Shown here: positions 35,041 through 44,286 of the stretch, piece after piece
Numbering within the stretch: the stretch's first letter is position 1
Layout: every line of letters starts with the position of its first letter
From: Streptomyces griseus subsp. griseus
GTDB lineage: Bacteria > Actinomycetota > Actinomycetes > Streptomycetales > Streptomycetaceae
DNA length: 64,000 bases
Assembly (NCBI RefSeq): GCF_000720255.1
Contig: NZ_JOJE01000006.1
Location: forward strand, 186,001 to 250,000
Direction: 5' to 3'
The notes under the pieces: model-generated
What the model saw: only the letters and a program-made list of their open reading frames with translations
Told to the model about the DNA's origin: nothing
Databases searched by the model: none
Position numbers and translations under genes: made by a program

Positions 35041-36569
35041 GGTTCCTCGGCCACGGTTGACATGCGGGTCGGCCTGCCCAGCGCCCAGAACAGGACGCCG
35101 AGGAGCATGAACCCGACGAGCGGAACGGCCTCCGTCAGCAGGTACGTCCAGCGCTCGTCGTGACTCCAGCCGTCCGGGGCGTAGGCGGAACCGAACCAGT
35201 GGTCGCCGAGCCCGGGAGCGACCAGTTGCACGCCGGCGAACAGCACGAGCAGGGTGAGCACCACGCTGATCGTGCGGGGGAAGGGCGCCCGGTACGGCCG
35301 GGGGACGTCCGGGGCCCTGCGCCGCAGCACGGCGAGCGCCGGGAAGATGCCCAAGTAGCTGACGAGGGTGGTGGACACGGCGAGGCCGAGGACAGCGCCG
35401 AAGAGCTTCCCGGCGCTGCCGTCGGTCAGTTCGTGTGCCAGCACCAGCACGACGGTGGAGACGACACCGCTGAGGACGTTGACGCGCACCGGGGTGCCGA
35501 AGCGGCTGGAGATGACGCCGAGGAACCGGGGCGCGGCGCCGTCGTATCCGGAGACGGCCAGCGCGCGGTCGGAGCCCATGACCCAGGTGACGCCCGAGGA
35601 CAGCACCGTGAGGATGAACAGGATCGCGGCGAAGTCGCCGAGCAGGCTGCCCGCGCCGCTGAGCGTGGCCGTGCCGTCGCCGGCGACATGGCCGCCGTAC
35701 ACGGTGAAGACCTGACGGATCGCGTCGAGGAATCCGCCGAGGCCGGTGACGGCCTTGACCGGCAGGACGAGCAGGATGCCGAGGATCGGCAGCGCGTACA
35801 GCACGACGGCGAGGGCGGCGCTGCGGAAGATGGCGAACGGGACGTCCTTCTGGGCATCCGTCATCTCGTCGCCCGCGGTGTTGGGCAGCTCGAAACCGAC
35901 GTAGTTGAACATCAGCACGGGCACCAGTCCGACGAAGCCCGCGTAGGTGGGGGAGAAGTCACCGGGCCCGAACCCGTGCAGGCCGTGCCGGACGCCGTAC
36001 ACCACGACCGTGACGGTGAACAGGCCGAGGAGGACGAAGCGGCTCCACGCGCCGACGGTCGGGATCCACTTGCCGATGTCGAAGGAGAGGATCGCGGCGA
36101 GCACGCCCACCCAGACGAACACCAGGGTGAAGACGTAGAAGGCCGGGGTGCTCAGATCCTTCCCGTCGTTGAAGAAGGTGGTGTAGGCCGTGACGGCGGA
36201 CACGGAGAGGGTGCCGCCGAGCCACACCGGATTGGTGATCCAGTACAGGAAGTTGTTGACGGCACCCGCGAGCCGCCCGAAGGCCCGGCTGGTCCAGATG
36301 TAGGGGCCGCCCTCGTCGGGGAACGCGGCCCCGAGCTCGGCGGTCAGCAGTGCCGACGGCACGAAGAACACCACCGCCAGCACGATGAGCCACGTGAACG
36401 CCTCGGCACCGGACGAGGCCACGGTGCCGATGGTGTCGACACCGACGATGGTGCACAGCAGGAAGAACAGGATGTCGAAGCGGCCGAAGTGCTTGCGCAG
36501 CTTCTGCCGCTCCGCGTGGGCTGCGGCCGGCGTGCCGGCCGGCTCGGAGAGTATCTGGCCAGCGGCCAC
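35016..36569 (-). CDS. APC family amino acid permease
   Basis: 517-residue integral membrane protein of the amino acid/polyamine/organocation superfamily, with about twelve hydrophobic segments from DILFFLLCTIVGVDTIGTV to LVGFMLLGVLFWALG. The conserved FNYVGFELPNTAGDEM in the middle is typical of amino acid permeases. The GTG start at 36569 has GGGAGC upstream. The substrate cannot be named from sequence. The upstream region carries 15-bp tandem repeats, and the gene ends inside the convergent LysM gene. Confidence 0.92.
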   Translation of the reverse strand: MAAGQILSEPAGTPAAAHAERQKLRKHFGRFDILFFLLCTIVGVDTIGTVASSGAEAFTWLIVLAVVFFVPSALLTAELGAAFPDEGGPYIWTSRAFGRLAGAVNNFLYWITNPVWLGGTLSVSAVTAYTTFFNDGKDLSTPAFYVFTLVFVWVGVLAAILSFDIGKWIPTVGAWSRFVLLGLFTVTVVVYGVRHGLHGFGPGDFSPTYAGFVGLVPVLMFNYVGFELPNTAGDEMTDAQKDVPFAIFRSAALAVVLYALPILGILLVLPVKAVTGLGGFLDAIRQVFTVYGGHVAGDGTATLSGAGSLLGDFAAILFILTVLSSGVTWVMGSDRALAVSGYDGAAPRFLGVISSRFGTPVRVNVLSGVVSTVVLVLAHELTDGSAGKLFGAVLGLAVSTTLVSYLGIFPALAVLRRRAPDVPRPYRAPFPRTISVVLTLLVLFAGVQLVAPGLGDHWFGSAYAPDGWSHDERWTYLLTEAVPLVGFMLLGVLFWALGRPTRMSTVAEEPYAKISLG

Positions 36570-36915
36570 CGGGGCTCCCGCGTGCTCGTGGATCGGGTGG
36601 GATCGGATCGGGTGGGATGTGACGGGGTGGGATCGGACGGGGGTGGGATCCGGCCAATGATTCGCCGCCCCACAAAGGCTTACAAGCGTTCATGTACAAC
36701 TTTTGACCATCATTTCGCCGGGCGGGACCGGCCGCGGGACCGGCCGCGGGGCCCCGTCCGTACGGGCCGTTCGGCCCTGACCGAACGCGCGCCTCCCGCC
36801 GAAGGTCCGCCGCGCCATCGGGCCGACCGGCCCAAGCGGTCACCGGACTGAGCGGTCACGCTGGAACCGCGGGGGATTCCCGACCGACCGAGGGCAGACG
36901 GAAGGAGGAACCGTC
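36570..36915. other. Intergenic region of 346 bp with tandem repeats, no gene seen
   Basis: It separates the APC permease from the dehydrogenase/kinase chimera. It contains about four 15-bp GATCGG-GGGTGG repeats (36591-36653), an AT-richer block at 36675-36712 that probably holds one or both promoters, and a doubled GGACCGGCCGCGG near 36728-36752. I see no open frame with coding character. Confidence 0.7.
36591..36653. repeat. About four 15-bp tandem repeats upstream of the APC permease
   Basis: Units at 36591 (partial), 36601, 36616, 36631 and 36647 (partial) follow the pattern GATCGGATCGGGTGG with substitutions and one extra G. They lie in the leader or promoter of the permease gene and could be regulator-binding half-sites. 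Confidence 0.7.
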
Positions 36916-37933
36916 ATGAAGGGCCGTCTTCCACGGCCCCGGACAGTCCGCCTGGGAGGACGTCCCCGATCCCGTGATCAAGGACCCGACCGATGCCGTC
37001 GTGCGGGTCGACGCCGTCACCATCTGCGGGACGGACCTGCACATCCTCAAGGGCGACGTGCCCGAGACGCGCCCGGGCACCGTGCTGGGACACGAGGCGG
37101 TCGGGCAGGTCGTCGAGACCGGCGCCGACGTGCGCACCGTGCGGCCGGGCGACGAGGTCCTGATCTCCTGCATCACCGCCTGCGGCCGCTGCCGCTTCTG
37201 CAAGGACGGGGCGTACGGGCAGTGCCGGGGCGGCGGTGGCTGGATCCTGGGCCACCTGATCGACGGCACCCAGGCCGAGTACGTCCGCGTACCGCACGCC
37301 GACCTCTCCGTGCATCGACTGCCCGGCGGGGTGGAGAAGCACGACGCCGTACTGTTCGCCGACATCTTCCCGACCGCCTACGAGGTGGGTGTCACCAACG
37401 GGAACGTACGGCCCGGAGACACCGTCGCCGTCGTCGGAGCCGGTCCCGTCGGGCTCGCCGCGATCCTCACCGCACGGCTCGACGAGACCATCAAGATCAT
37501 CAGGTCGACGATCTTCGGCCTGCGGTCGCGCGAGACCGCCGCCAGGTCCGGCCTGCGGGCCCGGGTGATGCGCGTCGTCGGGGAGACGGCGCCCGGGTCG
37601 GGATTCGCGCCGAGCGTGCGGATGGAGGGGCTGCTGGACACTCAGGTACCGAAGGACGTCGCCGACCATGTGATCGCCGTCCTCGGCGAGGCGCTGAGCA
37701 ACGTGGCACGGCACGCCAGGGCCGGCCGCACCGCGGTGGCGCTGGGGACCGACGGCCGCGAGGTGCGGCTGGCGGTCGTGGACGACGGCGTGGGCATCCC
37801 GCCGGACGGCCGCCGCAGCGGTCTGCGCAACATGGCCGAACGCGCCGAGCAGTTGGGCGGTTCGCTGGAACTGACCACCCCCGCCGACGGCGGTACGTCC
37901 CTGGTCTGGCGGGTGCCGGTGAACGAACCCTGA
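36916..37933 (+). pseudogene. Chimera: alcohol dehydrogenase N-terminus joined to histidine kinase C-terminus, with a frameshift
   Basis: The 5' part is a zinc alcohol dehydrogenase: with one base fewer in the GGG at 36921-36923 it reads MKAVFHGPGQSAWEDVPDPV, then ICGTDLHILKGDVPETRPG, the structural zinc cysteines (CGRCRFCKDGAYGQC) and the start of the Rossmann motif VAVVGAGPVGLAAIL. At about 37478 it changes abruptly to a kinase: DETIKIIRSTIFGLRSR, HATPase motifs LGEALSNVARHARA, VVDDGVGIP and GLRNMAERAEQLGGSLEL, as in DevS/OsdK-type hypoxia sensors. Most of the dehydrogenase cofactor domain and the kinase sensor domains are missing. The joint suggests a deletion between two genes of one stress island. 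The GTG at 36974 opens a 319-residue in-frame chimera that could still be made. Confidence 0.85.
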
Positions 37934-38079
37934 CTCCGGCGTGCGCCGGGAGGGCCGAACGTCCCTCCCGGCGCATGCTCGGCCAGGGCCGTCGGGGGTA
38001 CCCGGCGGACAGCGCCGCGCCACGGCGCCGACGGCCGGCGCGGGCGACCTGGGTGTACTGCTGACGCGAGGAGCACCGG

Positions 38080-40449
38080 GTGACGGGGCTGACCTGGGAG
38101 TACGAGGGGTACGAGGCCGGACAGGAGCGGCTCAGGGAGTCGCTGTGCACCCTGGGCAACGGGTGTTTCGCGACCCGCGGGGCGCTGCCCGAGTGCGCCG
38201 CGGACGAGGTGCACTACCCGGGGACGTACGCGGCCGGTGTCTACAACCGGCTGACCTCGCGGGTGGCCGGACGGCTCGTCGAGAACGAGGACATGGTCAA
38301 CCTGCCGAACTGGCTGCCGCTGCGCTTCCGCCTGCCGGGGCGGCGCTGGCTCACCCCGGACACGGCGACGGTGCTGGAGCACCACATGGGGCTGCACCTG
38401 TCGTCGGGGCTCCTCGAGCGCCGTACGCGCTACGACGTCGGGGAGGGACGCGTGCTGGCGGTACGGCAGCGGCGGCTGGTGCACATGGCGGACCCGCACC
38501 TCGTGGCCCTGCGCACGGAGTTCACGGCGGTGGACTGGTCGGGCGACCTCGACGTGGAGGCGGCCCTCGACGGCGGTGTGACCAACGCCGGCGTGGCGCG
38601 CTACCGCGACCTGGACGGCCGCCACCTCACCCACGTCCACACCGGTGACGCCACCCCGGACACCGTGTGGCTGCGCTGCCGCACCCGCACCTCCGACATC
38701 CGCGTCGGCATGGCCGCCCGGCTCACCACCGACGCGCTGCTCACCTCCAAGCACGTCCCTCCGCGCGCCGTGCAGCGACTGCGGCTGCGCCTGCTGCCCG
38801 GCCGCACCGTCACCGTCGACAAGACGGTCGCCCTGCACACCTCCCGCGACCCGGCGATCAGCGACCCCCTGGACACCGCCATCGACCGCGTGGGCCGCGC
38901 TCCGGGCTTCGACGACCTCCTCACGTCGCACGGCACCGCCTGGCACCAGCTGTGGCGCAGGGCTGAGCTGGAGGTACCCGGGGAGGCGGGCCGCATCCTG
39001 CGGCTGCACCTCTTCCACGTCCTGCAGACGCTCTCCCCGCACACCGCCGACCTCGATGTCGGCGTCCCCGCGCGCGGACTGCACGGCGAGGCCTACCGGG
39101 GGCACGTCTTCTGGGACGAGCTGTTCGTCCTGCCCTACCTCAACCTGCACTTCCCGGAGGTCTCCCGCGCCCTGCTGCACTATCGCCACCGCCGCCTGGG
39201 CACGGCCGTGGCCGCCGCCCGCGACGTCGGCCGACGCGGTGCGCTCTACCCCTGGCAGAGCGGCAGCGACGGCCGCGAGGAGACGCAGCGGGTGCATCTC
39301 AACCCGCGTTCCGGACGCTGGCTGCCGGACCACACGCACCTGCAGCACCACGTCGGGTCGGCGATCGCGTACAACGTCTGGCAGTACTGCGAGGCCGCCG
39401 GGGACACCGAGTTCCTGCACACCGAGGGGGCCGAGATGCTGCTCCAGATCGCCCGCTTCTGGGCGGACTCGGCCGTCTACGACGAGCGGCTCGGACGGCA
39501 CCGGCTCCGCGGGGTCGTCGGCCCCGACGAATACCACGAGGCCTACCCCGGGGCGGTGGGAACCGGTATCGACGACAACGCGTACACCAACGTCACGGCC
39601 GCCTGGGTGATCGCCCGCACCCTGGACCTGCTCGACGCCCTCCCCGGACCGCGCCGCCGGGAGCTCTGCGAGCGCACCGGACTCGACGACGGCGAGCTCG
39701 ACCGGTGGCAGGACGTCTCCCGCACGCTCCACGTCCCTTTCCACGCCGGGGTCATCAGCCAGTTCGAGGGCTACGACAGGCTGGAGGAGCTCGACTGGGA
39801 CGGCTATCGCGAGCGGTACGGCGACATCCGGCGCCTCGACCGGATCCTGGAGGCCGAGGGCGACACCGTCAACCGTTACCAGGCGTCCAAGCAGGCCGAC
39901 GTGCTGATGCTCGGCCACCTCTTCTCACCGGCGGAGCTGCGGGGACTCTTCCGCAGGCTGGGGTACCGGCTCGACGAGGACACCTGGCGGCGCACCGCCG
40001 ACTACTACCTCGGCCGTACCACGCACGGGTCCACCCTCAGCGGCCTCGTGCACGGCTGGGTCCTCGCCCGGGCCCGGCGCACCGAGGCGTGGACGTTCTG
40101 CCAGGAGGCTCTGCGGGGCGACATCGCCGACCTGCAGGGCGGCACCACGGGCGAGGGCATCCACCTGGGGGCCATGGCCGGCACCCTCGACCTGGTGCAG
40201 CGCGGCCTGACCGGCCTGGAGACCCGGGACGGCGCCCTACGGCTGGACCCCGCGCCGCTGCCCGAGCTGTCGTCCTACCACTTCGCCCTGCACTACCAGG
40301 GTCACTGGGGAGTGCGGTTGCGCATGGAGCGCGAGCGACTCGAGATCGCCGTACCGCCCTCCGACCTCCCGCCGGTCGAGGTCAGGCTCCCCGACGGCGA
40401 GGTGTCGGTACGGCCCGGGGAGACCTGGCGGCTGACCCTGCCGGAGTGA
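38080..40449 (+). CDS. GH65 family disaccharide phosphorylase/hydrolase
   Basis: 789-residue glycoside hydrolase family 65 protein, probably a phosphorylase of an alpha-glucoside such as trehalose, maltose or kojibiose. The N-terminal beta-sandwich (LGNGCFATRGALPE) precedes the helical barrel with GHVFWDELFVLPYL, the catalytic acid in VVGPDEYHEAY, the NAYTNVTAAW segment, and THGSTLSGLVHGW, which in this family binds phosphate. There is no signal peptide, so it acts on internal sugars. The GTG at 38080 has GAGGAG upstream. It follows the dehydrogenase/kinase chimera and is convergent with PPK2, in what looks like the remains of a stress island. Confidence 0.9.
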   Translation: MTGLTWEYEGYEAGQERLRESLCTLGNGCFATRGALPECAADEVHYPGTYAAGVYNRLTSRVAGRLVENEDMVNLPNWLPLRFRLPGRRWLTPDTATVLEHHMGLHLSSGLLERRTRYDVGEGRVLAVRQRRLVHMADPHLVALRTEFTAVDWSGDLDVEAALDGGVTNAGVARYRDLDGRHLTHVHTGDATPDTVWLRCRTRTSDIRVGMAARLTTDALLTSKHVPPRAVQRLRLRLLPGRTVTVDKTVALHTSRDPAISDPLDTAIDRVGRAPGFDDLLTSHGTAWHQLWRRAELEVPGEAGRILRLHLFHVLQTLSPHTADLDVGVPARGLHGEAYRGHVFWDELFVLPYLNLHFPEVSRALLHYRHRRLGTAVAAARDVGRRGALYPWQSGSDGREETQRVHLNPRSGRWLPDHTHLQHHVGSAIAYNVWQYCEAAGDTEFLHTEGAEMLLQIARFWADSAVYDERLGRHRLRGVVGPDEYHEAYPGAVGTGIDDNAYTNVTAAWVIARTLDLLDALPGPRRRELCERTGLDDGELDRWQDVSRTLHVPFHAGVISQFEGYDRLEELDWDGYRERYGDIRRLDRILEAEGDTVNRYQASKQADVLMLGHLFSPAELRGLFRRLGYRLDEDTWRRTADYYLGRTTHGSTLSGLVHGWVLARARRTEAWTFCQEALRGDIADLQGGTTGEGIHLGAMAGTLDLVQRGLTGLETRDGALRLDPAPLPELSSYHFALHYQGHWGVRLRMERERLEIAVPPSDLPPVEVRLPDGEVSVRPGETWRLTLPE

Positions 40450-40489
40450 GTCTCGACCTGAGCTGCGCGGTGCTGCCGCGGGGCGCGCG

Positions 40490-41293
40490 TCACAGTCTCT
40501 CCGCGTGGTCGGGGACGTAGGTCTGCAGATCCCGTGGCGGGCGCTGGTAGCCGGTGGAGGCCGGCCGCTCCGGCAGGTCGAGCACGGGAGGCGGTACCTC
40601 GCGGTACGGCACGGAGTCCAGCAGGTGCGCGATCATGTTCAGCCGGGCCCGGCGCTTGTCGTCGCTCTCGACGACGTACCAGGGGGCCTCGGCGATGTCG
40701 GTGTGCACCAGCATCTCGTCCTTGGCCCGCGAGTACGCCTCCCAGTGGGTGATGGACTCCAGGTCCATGGGCGACAGCTTCCAGCGTCTGAGGGGGTCCT
40801 CCAGCCGGCGCCGGAAGCGTTCCTGCTGCTCGGTGTCGCTCACCGAGAACCAGTACTTGCGCAGCAGGATCCCGTCCTCGACCAGCATGCGTTCGAAGAT
40901 CGGGCACTGGCGCAGGAAGAGCTGGTACTCCTCCTTCGTGCAGAAGCCCATCACATGCTCGACGCCGGCCCGGTTGTACCAGCTCCGGTCGAGCAGCACG
41001 ATCTCCCCCGCCGCGGGCAGGTGCTCGATGTACCGCTGGAAGTACCACTGGGTGCGTTGTCGCTCGGTCGGCTTCGGCAGCGCCGCGATCCGGGCGACAC
41101 GGGGGTTGAGGTGCTCGGCGACCCGCTTGATCGTGCCGCCCTTGCCGGCCGCGTCCCGCCCCTCGAACACCACGACCATCCGGGCGCCCTCCGCCCGTAC
41201 CCACTCCTGGAGCTTCACCAACTCCGTCTGAAGACGCAGCAGTTCCCTCTCGTACGTCTTCCGCGGCAGCTTCGCCCCATCCTTGTCGGCCAT
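40490..41293 (-). CDS. ppk2: Polyphosphate kinase 2
   Basis: 267-residue PPK2-family enzyme, which transfers phosphate between polyphosphate and nucleoside diphosphates or monophosphates. Walker A is FEGRDAAGKGGTIKR (about residues 45-59), Walker B is VLLDRSWYNRAGVE, and the lid-region RFRRRLEDPLRRWKLSPMDL is present, all matching single-domain class I PPK2. The ATG at 41293 follows AAGGAGGC. Cytosolic. It sits between the GH65 phosphorylase and a flavodoxin-like gene, in a region with an energy- and stress-related flavour. Confidence 0.94.
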   Translation of the reverse strand: MADKDGAKLPRKTYERELLRLQTELVKLQEWVRAEGARMVVVFEGRDAAGKGGTIKRVAEHLNPRVARIAALPKPTERQRTQWYFQRYIEHLPAAGEIVLLDRSWYNRAGVEHVMGFCTKEEYQLFLRQCPIFERMLVEDGILLRKYWFSVSDTEQQERFRRRLEDPLRRWKLSPMDLESITHWEAYSRAKDEMLVHTDIAEAPWYVVESDDKRRARLNMIAHLLDSVPYREVPPPVLDLPERPASTGYQRPPRDLQTYVPDHAERL

Positions 41294-41398
41294 GCCGCCT
41301 CCTTGTTCCACGACGTCGTCGGAGCCCGTGTCAGCACGGTACTGCCCGACCGGCGGCCGCGCCCTGGCCGACCGCGTGTCCGCCGGCGGTGTGGCGGG

Positions 41399-41902
41399 TC
41401 AGGTGCCCGGGCCCCGGAGGTCCTGGGCCACTGTGGCCGCCCAGGTGGAGATCTGCTCGAAGTCGCGGAAGTCGCCGCCCTTCCCGGATTTCACGATCAT
41501 CCGGGCGATGCGCCCCTTGACCTCCCCCTCCAGGCGCCCGCCGAACGTGATGTGTCCCCGCGCGTCGACACGGTTCGCCACGCGTTGCACCCCGCCCGTC
41601 GGTGGGATCTCCCGCTCGGAGGCCGAGGGGTCCAGCGGGCCGCTGCTGAACAGCCACACCGGCCGCTCCGCCAGGGCCCTGCCGTGACGCCGTGCGAAGC
41701 GGCGGGCGTCGCGCTGCCAGCGGCCCCCGTACAGCCCGCCGCCGAGCACGACCGCGCCGTACGGTGCGAGGTCGGTGACCTGCGCGGCGGGCCGTACGTC
41801 GACCGTCAGCCCTTCCTTGCTCAGGACCGCGCCGACGTGCTCGGCGATCTCGGCCGTCGATCCGTTCGTCGATCCGTACGTGACCAGCACCGTCTCGTCC
41901 AT
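41399..41902 (-). CDS. Flavodoxin domain protein (HemG-like)
   Basis: 167-residue soluble protein with the flavodoxin FMN motif TYGSTNGSTAEIAEHVG at the N-terminus and a second FMN-contact region AVVLGGGLYGGRW. It resembles the menaquinone-dependent protoporphyrinogen oxidase HemG-type flavodoxins, but in actinobacteria such proteins usually sit in stress islands with unknown partners. The ATG at 41902 follows GGAGGTGC. Confidence 0.88.
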   Translation of the reverse strand: MDETVLVTYGSTNGSTAEIAEHVGAVLSKEGLTVDVRPAAQVTDLAPYGAVVLGGGLYGGRWQRDARRFARRHGRALAERPVWLFSSGPLDPSASEREIPPTGGVQRVANRVDARGHITFGGRLEGEVKGRIARMIVKSGKGGDFRDFEQISTWAATVAQDLRGPGT

Positions 41903-42042
41903 GACCGGCGCACCTCCTCACACCTTGCCGGGTCGGCCGCCTGACCCCCGTGCACGCCTCTGCGCGCCGGCCTCCGCTTCATCTCCCCTCTCTCCACCAT
42001 CGGCCGACCGCCGGTCCGGCGCACGGCGAGACGCTCCTTCGC

Positions 42043-44148
42043 TCAGTCCCCGCAGCCCACGAAGTCCGCGACGAGGGTCGCGAAGTCGTCCGGGGTGGAC
42101 AGGCGGACGCCGAGGGTCTCGGCCTTGGCGCGCTTGGACCCGGCGCCCTCCCCGGCCACCACCAGGGTGGTCTTCTTGGAGACGCTGGAGGAGGAGCGGC
42201 CGCCGGCGCGTTCGATGAGCTCGTTCATCTGGTTGCGGCTGAGCTTCTCCAGGGGGCCGGTCATGGCGCCGGTGACCACCACGGTCATGCCGGCCAGCGG
42301 TCCCGGTGCCTGCCCGTCGCTGCCGTCGCTGTCGCTGTTGTCGCCGCCGTCGTGGTCCGCGGCGGGCGGCGGGGTGGCGCCGGGCTCGGTCATGTTGACC
42401 CCGGCCGCGGTGAGCTTGTCGATGAGCGGGGCGAGTTCGGCGAGTTCGGCGACGATGGACGGAGCCTTCTCCTTGCCGATGCCGTCGACCTGCTGGATCG
42501 CCTCGGCGTCGGCGGCGCGCAAGTGGTCCATGGTGGCGAAGTGCCGGGCGATACGGCGGGACATGGAGCGGCCGGTGCCGCGGACGCCGAGCGCGCACAG
42601 CACCCGGGACAGGGGCTGGTTCCTGGCCGTGGCGAGCGCGGCGAGGAGGTTGTCCGTGCTGGTCTCGCCCATGCGGTCCAGACCGAGCAGCTGTTCACGG
42701 GTGAGGGCGAACAGGTCGGCGAGATCCGTGACGAGGCCGGCTTCGACGAGCTGGACGACGCGGGTGTGGCCGAGGCCTTCGATGTCGAGCTGGTCGCGCC
42801 CCGCGGCGTAGGAGAGGGAGGCGACGAGGTGGCAGTTGCGTCCGTTCTCACAGCGCCAGCGCTGTTCGCTGGTGTCGATGCCGGATCCGCAGCGGGGACA
42901 TGCTTCGGGGAAGGCGATCGGCCGCTCGTCACCGGTGCGCAGGTGGGCGACGGGGGCCTCGACGCGGGGGATGACGTCGCCGGCCCGGTGGACCATGACG
43001 TGGTCGCCCAGCCGCAGGTCGCGGCGCGTGATGTCGGCCGGGTTGTGAAGGGTGGCGTAGGTGATGGTGGAGCCGTCGATCTCGACCGGCTCCAGGACGG
43101 CGCGGGGGGCGATGATGCCGGTGCGGCCCACGTTCCACTCCACCTCCAGCAGCCGGGTGATCTTCTCGACGGCCGGCAGCTTGTAGGCGATCGCCCAGCG
43201 CGGGGCCCGGGAGCCCGATCCGGCGGCCTGCTGGTCGGCGGCCAGGTCGGCCTTGACCACGATCCCGTCGATGCCGAACGGCAGTCCGGGGCGCAGGGCG
43301 GCGATCTCGTCGACGCGGGCCAGGACGTCCTCGACGGTGGTGGCGGTGACGCCGGGTACGGCGGTCGTGGCGGTGGTGTTCACGCCGAGCTCGCCGGACC
43401 GGGCCATGAGGTCGCTGTGCGCGCTCTCGCCGAGCAGGGCGGCGAGCGCCGGATCGGTGTCGGCCAGGGGGAGCAGCCCGTAGCCGAAGAATGTCATCGG
43501 CACGGTGTAGGCGCGGTCCTTGGCACGCAGGGTGCCCGCGGCGGCGTTGCGGGGGTTGGCGAACGGCTGGCCGCCGTGCGCGGTGCGTCTGTCGTTGGCG
43601 TGCTCGAACTGGGCGGTGGTCATCAGGACTTCGCCGCGTACCTCCACGGTGACCGGCTCGGCCAGCTGCTCGGGCAGGCCCTCGATGCTGCCGATCGCGT
43701 GCGAGACGTCCTCCCCGGCCGTCCCGTCGCCCCGGGTGATCAGCCGGGTCAGTCTGCCGCGGGTGTAGCGGGCGGCGACGGCCAGACCGTCCAGCTTCGG
43801 CTCGACACTGAACCGGGTGATGTCGTGGCCGACGCGCCGGGCCAGTGAGGCGGTCCAGGCGGTGAACTCCTCCGGCGAGAACACGTTGTCCAGGCTCAGC
43901 ATCGCCACCGTGTGCGGTACGTCGCCCTGCACGGCACCGCCGGCGACCTTCCCGGTCGGCGAGTCGGGCAGTACCTGCTCGGGGTGCTCCGCCTCCCACG
44001 CCGCGATCCCGCGCACTAGCCGGTCGTAGGCGTCGTCGTCCAGGACCGACGTGCCCCCGGAGTAGTAGGCGGCCGAGGCCCTCACCGCGTCCTCGACCGC
44101 CTGCGCGTAGGCGGCGGCATCCACGATCACTGCAGCAGCTGTCGTCAT
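42043..44148 (-). CDS. ligA: NAD-dependent DNA ligase LigA (probable secondary copy)
   Basis: 701-residue DNA ligase. The order is Ia domain ([20 protein letters not shown]), adenylated lysine in [31 protein letters not shown], the OB fold, the zinc finger (CPRCGSG and CENGRNC), helix-hairpin-helix repeats, an Asp/Ser-rich linker, and a C-terminal BRCT domain ([15 protein letters not shown]). It seals 5'-phosphate/3'-OH nicks. The ATG at 44148 (MTTAAAVIV) has AGG at fair distance; an in-frame ATG at 44157 is possible. A streptomycete normally has another LigA for replication, and the flexible linker and isolated context suggest this one is accessory. That cannot be tested in this window. Confidence 0.92.
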   Translation of the reverse strand: MTTAAAVIVDAAAYAQAVEDAVRASAAYYSGGTSVLDDDAYDRLVRGIAAWEAEHPEQVLPDSPTGKVAGGAVQGDVPHTVAMLSLDNVFSPEEFTAWTASLARRVGHDITRFSVEPKLDGLAVAARYTRGRLTRLITRGDGTAGEDVSHAIGSIEGLPEQLAEPVTVEVRGEVLMTTAQFEHANDRRTAHGGQPFANPRNAAAGTLRAKDRAYTVPMTFFGYGLLPLADTDPALAALLGESAHSDLMARSGELGVNTTATTAVPGVTATTVEDVLARVDEIAALRPGLPFGIDGIVVKADLAADQQAAGSGSRAPRWAIAYKLPAVEKITRLLEVEWNVGRTGIIAPRAVLEPVEIDGSTITYATLHNPADITRRDLRLGDHVMVHRAGDVIPRVEAPVAHLRTGDERPIAFPEACPRCGSGIDTSEQRWRCENGRNCHLVASLSYAAGRDQLDIEGLGHTRVVQLVEAGLVTDLADLFALTREQLLGLDRMGETSTDNLLAALATARNQPLSRVLCALGVRGTGRSMSRRIARHFATMDHLRAADAEAIQQVDGIGKEKAPSIVAELAELAPLIDKLTAAGVNMTEPGATPPPAADHDGGDNSDSDGSDGQAPGPLAGMTVVVTGAMTGPLEKLSRNQMNELIERAGGRSSSSVSKKTTLVVAGEGAGSKRAKAETLGVRLSTPDDFATLVADFVGCGD

Positions 44149-44241
44149 GTCCGCCATCCTGCTCGGCACCACTGACAACGCCGGGTTCTCGGTCTCTCCG
44201 GATCCTTGACCGCCGGTCGGCGCTCCACGATGCTTGTTGCG

Positions 44242-44256
44242 ACACATGAGATGTGT
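44242..44256. promoter_or_regulatory. Nested dyad upstream of the mycothiol-dependent dehydrogenase
   Basis: ACACAT-GAG-ATGTGT forms a perfect inner dyad, flanked by outer arms TGTTGC (44235-44240) and GCAACA (44267-44272). It ends 31 bp before the ATG at 44287, so it is a good candidate operator for the formaldehyde-detoxification pair. Confidence 0.55.
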
Positions 44257-44286
44257 GCCGTAATGAGCAACATGCGAGGAGGGGTC

